From: Streptosporangium nondiastaticum
GTDB taxonomy: Bacteria; Actinomycetota; Actinomycetes; Streptomycetales; Streptomycetaceae
Assembly: GCF_003011965.1 (NCBI RefSeq)
Contig: NZ_PXWG01000017.1
Span: 1-64,000, forward strand
Direction: 5' to 3'
Length of the DNA: 64,000 bases
Part shown: one piece after another, positions 58,793 to 64,000 of the stretch
Numbering within the stretch: position 1 is the stretch's first letter
Layout of the letters: the number at the start of each line of letters is the position of its first letter
The notes under the pieces: generated by a model
What the model was told of the DNA's origin: nothing
Database searches by the model: none
Seen by the model: the letters and a program-made list of their open reading frames with translations, nothing else
Translations under genes and position numbers: made by a program

Positions 58793-59348
58793 AAGCCCGC
58801 TCGGCCGCTCGCCACTGCGGGGCGAGCACCGACCAGATCTCCTCGTCGTGCCGCTTGCCGCGGTACAGGAAGCTCTCGCGCAGGACGCCGTCCTTCGTCA
58901 TGCCGAGGCGCCGGGCCACGGCCTTGCTGGGCTCGTTCTCCGCGGAGACCCACCACTCCACGCGGTGGATGCCCCGCTCCTTCACGGCCCAGTCGATGAG
59001 CGCGCGTACGGCTCGGGTCACCAGGCCCTTGCCCACTCCCGCCGGTTCCAGCCAGCAGCCCGCCTCGGCATTGCCCTGTCCGACGTCCATCGTCCGCAGG
59101 CAGACCGCGCCGACCAGCGTGCCGTCCCACCAGATGCCGCAGAGCCGCCCGGTGTCGGCCGCGGCCTTCTCCGCGTACGTCTGCAGGAACGCCCGGCTCG
59201 ACGCGAGGTCCGTGATGACGTCGGGCAGCCCGTTGTGCTGCCCGATGAACTCGCGTCCCCGGTCCACGTGGGCCAGGAACTCCTGGGCCTGCCACGGTTC
59301 GAGCGGGCGCAGCTCCGCGCCGTCGTCGCCCAGGGATATCGCGTACAT
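58788..59348 (-). CDS. GNAT acetyltransferase, RimL-like
   Basis: A 186-residue GNAT: L-R-P-L-E-P-W-Q-A-Q-E-F at the start, T-L-V-G-A-V-C-L as strand 4, E-A-G-C-W-L-E-P-A-G-V-G-K-G-L-V-T-R as the acetyl-CoA loop, and V-S-A-E-N-E-P-S-K-A-V-A-R-R-L-G as the last helix. Closest in pattern to ribosomal-protein-serine acetyltransferases, but the substrate is unknown. ATG 59348 follows GGAGGA. Confidence 0.9.
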   Translation of the reverse strand: MYAISLGDDGAELRPLEPWQAQEFLAHVDRGREFIGQHNGLPDVITDLASSRAFLQTYAEKAAADTGRLCGIWWDGTLVGAVCLRTMDVGQGNAEAGCWLEPAGVGKGLVTRAVRALIDWAVKERGIHRVEWWVSAENEPSKAVARRLGMTKDGVLRESFLYRGKRHDEEIWSVLAPQWRAAERAS

Positions 59349-59466
59349 CTTCGTCCTCCACGGCCGGAACCAGTGCAACTGGTGCACCTAACCTCGCACC
59401 TCCGCAGAAGGATCTCACCACGGAGGGTGTGGAAACGACGGCCGGGCCGGACGGGGACGGACCGGG

Positions 59467-60414
59467 TCAGGCAGCGGCCGGAATCGCGAACCGGACACCC
59501 GTCATCCGCTCCGACAGCTCCCACAGGCGCCGCGCGGTCGCGCCGTCGGCCGCCGCGGGGGCGAGCGGCACCAGCGTCGGGGCGCCGCGCAGCTCGGCCG
59601 CGCCGTCCGGGCCGATGAACTGCCCGCCCGCCACGTTCGGGGCGGTGGCCGCGAAGAGCTGCGGCAGCGCGCCCCGGGCGGGGGTCTGGGCGAAGAGCGG
59701 GTTGCCGATCCTGCCGAGGGCGAACCGCAGGAGGCCGGTCGTCTCCTTCATCTGCAGGCTGGTGGCGGTGTAGCCGGGGTGGGCGAGCACGCTGCGCACC
59801 GGGCTGCCGGCGCCGGCCAGCCGCCGGTGGAGTTCGTACCCGAAGACGGCGTTGGCGAGCTTCGACTGGTTGTAGAAGCCCATGGGCGTGTACGTGCGCT
59901 CGCCGGCGAGGTCGTCGAAGCGGAGGCTCGCCTTGCGGTGGTTGACCGAGCTCACCGTGACCACGCGGGGGTCGCGCCCGGCGGTCAGCAGGTCGAGCAG
60001 CAGCCCGGTGAGCGCGAAGTGGCCGAGGTGGTTGCAGGCGAACTGCAGCTCGTGGCCCTGCGCGCTCAGCGACCGGGGCGGCGCCATCACGCCGGCGTTG
60101 TTGATGAGCACGTCCAGCCGCGGGTGGTCGGCATACAGCCGTTCGGAGAAGACCCGGACCGAGTCGAGGTCGGCCAGGTCGAGCCGGCGCACTTCGAGCC
60201 GGGCGCCGGGCCGTTCCGCGGTGATGCCGGCGGCCGCCCTGCGGCCCTTCTCCTCGTCGCGCACCGCGAGGATCACGTGCCCGCCCCGGTGGGCGAGCGC
60301 CCGGGTGGTCGCCAGACCGAGGCCGCTGTTGGCTCCGGTGACGACGAACACCCGCCCGGTCTGGTCCGGCATCTGCTCGGCGGTCCACTGCTGCTGCTTC
60401 GCCTGCTTCGTCAT
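59467..60414 (-). CDS. Short-chain dehydrogenase/reductase (retinol dehydrogenase-like)
   Basis: A 315-residue SDR: cofactor motif T-G-A-N-S-G-L-G (about 27-34), L-D-L-A-D-L-D-S, N-N-A-G-V-M, and the catalytic S...Y-N-Q-S-K (Y-x-x-x-K). The H-P-G-Y-T-A-T segment and overall length match WWOX/retinol-dehydrogenase-like SDRs. A good promoter (TTGACA, 17 bp, CAATGT) ends 7 nt before the ATG, so the transcript is probably leaderless. It is divergent from and probably controlled by the TetR gene. Confidence 0.9.
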   Translation of the reverse strand: MTKQAKQQQWTAEQMPDQTGRVFVVTGANSGLGLATTRALAHRGGHVILAVRDEEKGRRAAAGITAERPGARLEVRRLDLADLDSVRVFSERLYADHPRLDVLINNAGVMAPPRSLSAQGHELQFACNHLGHFALTGLLLDLLTAGRDPRVVTVSSVNHRKASLRFDDLAGERTYTPMGFYNQSKLANAVFGYELHRRLAGAGSPVRSVLAHPGYTATSLQMKETTGLLRFALGRIGNPLFAQTPARGALPQLFAATAPNVAGGQFIGPDGAAELRGAPTLVPLAPAAADGATARRLWELSERMTGVRFAIPAAA

Positions 60415-60421
60415 GCGGCAC

Positions 60422-60488
60422 ACATTGCCTCTCGTGTCACTCGGTGTCAAGGCGCGTCTGAGTGCCATACAAGGCATGGCGTTACCAT
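60422..60488. promoter_or_regulatory. Divergent SDR/TetR promoters and operator candidate
   Basis: Minus strand: TTGACA (60450 to 60445), 17-bp spacer, CAATGT (60427 to 60422). Plus strand: TACCAT (60483-60488), 6 nt before the TetR GTG. Between them lie the dyad GCCAT...ATGGC (60464-60468 and 60476-60480) and a TGACAC direct repeat. The 80-bp gap thus holds both promoters and their likely operator. Confidence 0.6.
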
Positions 60489-60494
60489 CGTCCG

Positions 60495-61100
60495 GTGAGT
60501 ACCCGCCCTGAAGTGACCATGGCCGAGCGCAAGCGGCAGCTCGTCTCGAACGAGCTGACCGAAGCGGCGCTGCAACTACTGGCTTCGAAGGGGTTCGACG
60601 CGGTCACGATCGACGAGATCGCGACAGCCGCCGGCGTGTCCAAGCGGACGTTCTTCCGCTACTTCGCGTCCAAGGAGGACGTGGTCGTCCAGTTCCTGGC
60701 CGGCATGGGCGCCGACATGCGCACGGAGCTCGCGGCCCGCTCCCCCCAGGAGCGGCCCTCCGCAGCCCTGCGGCACACCGTGGGCGTCCCCATCGCCACC
60801 TGCGCCGACCACTCCGACAGGGCCCTGCGCGTGGTCCGGCTGATCCTGCGCACCCCCGCCCTGCACGCGCGCTTCCTGGAGCGCCAGGCGCAGTGGCGCG
60901 ACGACCTGGCGGCGGAACTGGCGCACCGCCTGGGGCTCGACCCCGGCACCGACCTGTATCCGCGGCTGGCCGCCGGGATGGCCCTGACCGCCTTCGACGC
61001 GGTGCTGCACCGGTGGAGCGGCAGCGACGGGGCCGAGGACCCGGACGAGCTGATCGACCGCGCGTTCGCCGTGATCGCCCCGGCGCTGGACGCCGTCTGA
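60495..61100 (+). CDS. TetR/AcrR-family regulator
   Basis: A 201-residue TetR protein: HTH at about 12-58 (S-N-E-L-T-E-A-A-L-Q-L-L, V-T-I-D-E-I-A-T-A-A-G-V-S-K-R-T-F-F-R-Y-F-A-S-K-E-D). GTG 60495 is chosen because a -10 box ends 6 nt before it (leaderless); ATG 60519 is an alternative. Probably regulates the divergent SDR gene. Confidence 0.9.
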   Translation: MSTRPEVTMAERKRQLVSNELTEAALQLLASKGFDAVTIDEIATAAGVSKRTFFRYFASKEDVVVQFLAGMGADMRTELAARSPQERPSAALRHTVGVPIATCADHSDRALRVVRLILRTPALHARFLERQAQWRDDLAAELAHRLGLDPGTDLYPRLAAGMALTAFDAVLHRWSGSDGAEDPDELIDRAFAVIAPALDAV

Positions 61101-61171
61101 CGCCGTCCTGTCCCTCCCCCGGCCACGTGTCGCAGGGACCGTACGGCGGAGGCGGGCGGTAAGCAAGGGAC

Positions 61172-62275
61172 ATGCGCATCCCGTTCCCGCCGGCGGGGCC
61201 CCGTCACTCAGGGGGCCGACGCGCGCTGCTTGCCGCACCTCTGGGGCTGATCGCCGTGATCATGGTGGCCGACCTGGCGACCGGCCCGGACATCCACCTC
61301 GGCCCGCTGCTCGTGGTCGCACCGGCGCTCACCGCGACCTTCGGCAGCGCGCGGCTGACCGCGGCGATCGGCGTCGTGGCGGTCACCGCCCAGATCATCC
61401 TGGGCGTCCTCTTCGGCCGCACCTCGACGGCGGACCACCAGACGCAGACGGCCGCCCTGTTCCTGGCCACCGCCTTCCTCGTCGCCTTCCGCGCCGTCCA
61501 CGAGCGGCACCAACAAGCGCTCGACCGCGCCCGCTGGGTCGCCGACGTGGCCCAGAAGGTCCTGCTCAAGCCCCTCCCGGCGCAGATCGGCCCGCTGGAG
61601 CTGGCTTCGGCCTACGTGGCGGCCGAGGCCGAGGCGCAGATCGGCGGCGACCTGTACGCGGCGGTCCGCGCCCGGGACGCCACCCGCGTCATGATCGGCG
61701 ACTGCCGCGGCAAGGGCTTCACGGCCGTGGGGGACGCCGCCCTGCTCCTCGGCGCCTTCCGCGCCGCCGCGCACCGCTTCCCCCCGCTCCCCCGGCTGGT
61801 CGCCCACCTGCACAACATCGTGTACTGGGAGTCCCAGGAACCGGCCGACGACCTCGCCGCCGGGGAGGGCTTCGTCACGGCGGCCGTGCTGGAGATCCCC
61901 GACGGCCTGCCCCGGGTCCGCGTCATCGACTGCGGCCACCCGCCGCCGCTCCTCGTCCGCGGCGGCGAAGTCGTATCCCTGGAGGTCCCCGACCCGTACC
62001 TGCCCCTCGGCCTGGGAACAGCCACGACGGAAGCCGACTACGAGGCCGAGACCTTCGACTTCCCCGACGGCGACCTGCTCCTGCTCTACACCGATGGCGT
62101 CATCGAGGCCCGCGACGCCCACGGCGCCTTCTACCCCCTCACCGAGCGCCTGGCGTCGTGGGGCGAACGGGACCCCCGGCGGCTGGTCCGGCGCCTCCAC
62201 GAGGACCTGCTCGCCCACGCGGGCGGATCCCTCGGCGACGACGCCGCGCTGATCGCCATCAGACGCAAGCCGTGA
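61172..62275 (+). CDS. PP2C-type protein phosphatase (SpoIIE/RsbU-like) with membrane N-terminus
   Basis: A 367-residue protein: three or four TM segments (about 18-110), a linker helix (H-E-R-H-Q-Q-A-L-D-R-A-R-W-V-A-D-V-A-Q-K-V-L-L), then a SpoIIE domain with A-x-A-E-A-Q-I-G-G-D-L-Y (metal Asp), I-G-D-C-R-G-K-G, D-C-G-H-P-P-P-L-L and L-L-L-Y-T-D-G-V-I-E-A-R-D. It probably dephosphorylates an anti-anti-sigma factor in a partner-switching pathway; no STAS or RsbW-type gene is adjacent. Confidence 0.92.
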   Translation: MRIPFPPAGPRHSGGRRALLAAPLGLIAVIMVADLATGPDIHLGPLLVVAPALTATFGSARLTAAIGVVAVTAQIILGVLFGRTSTADHQTQTAALFLATAFLVAFRAVHERHQQALDRARWVADVAQKVLLKPLPAQIGPLELASAYVAAEAEAQIGGDLYAAVRARDATRVMIGDCRGKGFTAVGDAALLLGAFRAAAHRFPPLPRLVAHLHNIVYWESQEPADDLAAGEGFVTAAVLEIPDGLPRVRVIDCGHPPPLLVRGGEVVSLEVPDPYLPLGLGTATTEADYEAETFDFPDGDLLLLYTDGVIEARDAHGAFYPLTERLASWGERDPRRLVRRLHEDLLAHAGGSLGDDAALIAIRRKP

Positions 62276-62288
62276 CCGTACGACGCGA

Positions 62289-62328
62289 AGGGCGGTGGCG
62301 CCCCGGGGGTCCGGGGTGCCACCGCCCT
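62289..62328. terminator. Strong bidirectional hairpin terminator
   Basis: Arms AGGGCGGTGGCGCCCC (62289-62304) and GGGGTGCCACCGCCCT (62313-62328) pair over 16 positions with one G-T, between convergent phosphatase and transglycosylase genes. Confidence 0.75.
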
Positions 62329-62356
62329 CACGGTGGTTCATGCCGCCTGTGACGGA

Positions 62357-63076
62357 TTAGTACGCGGAGTTCACGTTGTCCATCGAGCCGTACTTGTCGG
62401 CCGCGTAGTTACAGGCAGCGGTGATGTTGGCGACCGGGTCGTAGATGTCCCAGGACGTGCCCTCGACGTGATACGCCTTGAACGTCGGGTCGATCATCTG
62501 CAGCAGACCCTTCGACGGCACACCATTCACGGCATTGACGTCCCAGCCGTTGATCGCACGCGGGTTACCCGTCGACTCACGCATCACGTTCCGCTTGATG
62601 CCGTCATACGAAGCCGGGATGCCCTTGGCCCGCAGAATGTCCAGGGCCTCGCTGATCCAGCCGTCCACGTTATTGGCGTAAGCCTTCTTCGCCGGAGCAG
62701 CCGGCTTGGCCGGAGCGGCGGGCTTGGCGGGGGCGGGCTTGGCCTCCAGAGCCTTGCGCTCGGTGGAACGGTTGGCGGCCTGCTTCTCCGCACGCTCCTG
62801 CTCAGCCTTCGCCTTCACCACGACGGCACCGGCATCAGCCTTGGCGGCCGTGACAGCAGCGGCACTCTGCTGCTCCAGCGCGTCCTGCTGCGTCTCACCG
62901 AAAGCCTCAGCACTCCACGCCACCGGCTTCACGGACGAAGCCGAAGCGGTGTCGGCGGCAAAAGCGTGCGGAGCGACAGCCACCGCAACCACAGCGGCAC
63001 CCGTCGCGGCAATGCCGGCAACAGAGAACTTGTGAATCTTCGGAAGACGGGTATAGCCGGAGATGGTGGAGCGCAT
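62357..63076 (-). CDS. Secreted transglycosylase-like (SLT-domain) cell-wall protein
   Basis: A 239-residue exported protein: signal peptide ending A-P-H-A-F-A-A (about residue 40), a helical region rich in Ala/Glu/Lys (coiled-coil-like, about 55-120), a K-P-A-P-A-K-P-A-A linker repeat, and a C-terminal SLT-like domain (I-K-R-N-V-M-R-E-S-T-G-N-P-R-A-I-N, then G-V-P-S-K-G-L-L-Q-M-I-D-P-T-F). The E-S-x-G-N-P and G-L-M-Q-like motifs are those of lysozyme-like transglycosylases. It likely remodels peptidoglycan. Confidence 0.88.
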   Translation of the reverse strand: MRSTISGYTRLPKIHKFSVAGIAATGAAVVAVAVAPHAFAADTASASSVKPVAWSAEAFGETQQDALEQQSAAAVTAAKADAGAVVVKAKAEQERAEKQAANRSTERKALEAKPAPAKPAAPAKPAAPAKKAYANNVDGWISEALDILRAKGIPASYDGIKRNVMRESTGNPRAINGWDVNAVNGVPSKGLLQMIDPTFKAYHVEGTSWDIYDPVANITAACNYAADKYGSMDNVNSAY

Positions 63077-63205
63077 AAGAGAGCTGAACCTTCCCAATCG
63101 CGGATGTCGCCCGGCCCTGAAGCGGCGCAATAACGAAGCGCCGTTCCTCGGTCGACGGCGCCCAGCGACCCCGTAATTGTTAGCGGCGGCGAAAACCCCT
63201 GACAA
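63077..63205 (-). promoter_or_regulatory. Promoter and structured 5' leader of the transglycosylase-like gene
   Basis: On the minus strand, -35 TTGTCA (63205 to 63200), a 17-bp spacer and -10 TAACAA (63182 to 63177), giving a leader of about 95 nt. The leader contains a stable GCGCCGT/ACGGCGC hairpin and several further GC-rich complementary stretches. I looked for the ydaO (c-di-AMP) riboswitch signature and did not find it. The remaining gap to the M1 gene (63206-63452) is comparatively AT-rich with no gene seen. Confidence 0.6.
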
Positions 63206-63452
63206 GGCCTGTGACCTACTACCCCCATTCATAGGCCCCGGAAATCCGCCCGCCTTTCCCCTCTATTCCGCCACCGCGCCCACTAACGCATTTCGTAAGT
63301 GACGCGCGCCTCATGGGCGGCCTCACACCGCGGGCGCGCCCGAGTCGCCGACAGCGACGGCTCCGCCACCCGCAGTGTTCGCACTTCCCGCCCCTCCGTT
63401 CCTTCCTTAGGCTTCGGGAACCCGATCTTGCCTACGAGTGGGGAACGATCAC

Positions 63453-64000
63453 ATGCGTCGCGGATTAACCACCCTGACCAGCGCCGTCGCCGCCTGTCTG
63501 CTGCTCGCCGTCCCGGCCTCGGCCGCCGGTCCGGCCCCGGGAGCGGCCGGCGTCGGGGACCCGTACTACCCCGACGCCGGCAACGGCGGCTACGACGTCG
63601 CCCACTACGACCTCCGGCTGAAGTACCAGCCACGGACGGACCGCCTGGACGGGACGGCGACCCTCCTCGCGACCGCGACCCGGAACCTGAGCCGCTTCAA
63701 CCTGGACTTCCTCCTCGACGTCGACGAGGTCCTGGTCAACGGCAAGAAGGCGGCCTTCGCCAGGTCCGGGACGCACGAGCTGGAGGTCACGCCCGCCACG
63801 GCCCTGGCACAGGGCAGCCCGCTCACCGTGGTCGTCCGCTACGGCGGCACGCCGTCGGAGAAGAAGATCGACGGCGCCGCGGCCTGGCACCGCACCGCGG
63901 ACGGGGCGGTCGTCGTCGACGAGCCGACGTCGGCGCCCTGGTGGTACCCGAGCAACGACCACCCGTCCGACAAGGCCACCTACGACATCTCCGTCGCCGT
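63453..64000 (+). CDS. M1-family metallopeptidase (aminopeptidase N-like), 5' part
   Basis: The first 182 codons of a gene running off the window. It has a signal peptide (R-R-G-L-T-T-L-T, hydrophobic core, A-S-A-A site near 25) and then the N-terminal beta-domain of M1 peptidases: Y-Y-P-D-A-G-N-G-G-Y-D-V-A-H-Y-D-L-R-L-K-Y, L-D-G-T-A-T-L, F-N-L-D-F and W-Y-P-S-N-D-H-P-S-D-K-A-T-Y. The zinc motif H-E-x-x-H lies beyond the end. Codon 5 is TTA (63465-63467), so secretion of this enzyme is potentially bldA-dependent. Start chosen at the first ATG before the signal peptide. Confidence 0.88.
   Translation, partial: MRRGLTTLTSAVAACLLLAVPASAAGPAPGAAGVGDPYYPDAGNGGYDVAHYDLRLKYQPRTDRLDGTATLLATATRNLSRFNLDFLLDVDEVLVNGKKAAFARSGTHELEVTPATALAQGSPLTVVVRYGGTPSEKKIDGAAAWHRTADGAVVVDEPTSAPWWYPSNDHPSDKATYDISVA

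Noticed and set aside
62357..63240. ydaO c-di-AMP riboswitch upstream of the transglycosylase-like gene
   Set aside because: Expected from gene type, but the conserved GAACCCGUCAGCUAAC-like element and partner sequences are not present in the leader.

Overview
The window is a high-GC actinobacterial chromosome segment, almost certainly Streptomyces. The reasons are strong G/C bias at third codon positions, many GTG starts, GTGA/ATGA start-stop overlaps, and a few rare TTA (bldA-type) codons. The gene content is also typical of the genus: an RppA-like type III polyketide synthase, DUF2252 and EcsC proteins, a ScfR/RamB-like regulator next to isocitrate lyase, an ABC-F protein, a maltokinase-cap protein and a SpoIIE-type phosphatase. 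I see no rRNA, tRNA, CRISPR array, transposase or phage gene. It looks like a chromosome-arm region rich in small regulator-plus-target modules.

Layout. (1) 0-10 kb: a GNAT; a TTA-containing RppA-like type III PKS followed by a TTA-containing P450; then, convergent, an operon of visibly lower GC encoding a soluble PSD-like (PsiD-like) pyruvoyl decarboxylase and a cytosolic serine carboxypeptidase-like protein, with a TetR regulator and a divergent type-B carboxylesterase; a LysR/DoxX pair. (2) 10-16.8 kb: a methyltransferase/TetR pair sharing two operators, an ECF-like sigma factor with an overlapping partner gene, two ROK-family genes and a cation/proton antiporter. (3) 16.8-28 kb: DUF2252 and EcsC proteins, a lipid-kinase-like protein, a K+ channel, a DHA2 transporter, a large MalT/LuxR regulator and small membrane proteins. 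Three copies of a TCACCCG-N3-CGGGTGA palindrome lie in this block. (4) 28-35 kb: LysR/tautomerase, APH-type kinase, secreted proteins, a truncated maleylpyruvate-isomerase-like gene, MerR/Old Yellow Enzyme, and a second type III PKS.

(5) 35-42 kb: 3-hydroxybutyryl-CoA dehydrogenase, a 47-codon malate synthase remnant, isocitrate lyase and a divergent ScfR/RamB-like regulator; then an ArsR-like repressor with a striking triple palindrome, its coupled MFS exporter and an alcohol dehydrogenase. (6) 42-52.6 kb: an MBL-fold protein with a degenerate ferredoxin head, an exported beta-carbonic anhydrase, and a tightly coupled set of methyltransferase, MenA-like prenyltransferase, Baeyer-Villiger-type monooxygenase, DUF2834 protein and small secreted protein; an LRV-repeat protein and an amidohydrolase. 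(7) 52.6-64 kb: an ABC-F gene behind a short leader ORF and an attenuator-like hairpin, GNATs, SRPBCC/TetR with paired operators, an alpha/beta hydrolase, a maltokinase-cap protein, SDR/TetR, a PP2C phosphatase, a secreted transglycosylase-like protein with a structured leader, and the 5' part of an M1 aminopeptidase.

Recurring themes are divergent regulator/enzyme pairs with readable operators, apparently leaderless transcripts (a -10 TANNNT-like box 6-7 nt before the start codon in at least six places), and short tandem repeats at gene ends. All function calls come from reading motifs. No similarity search was possible.
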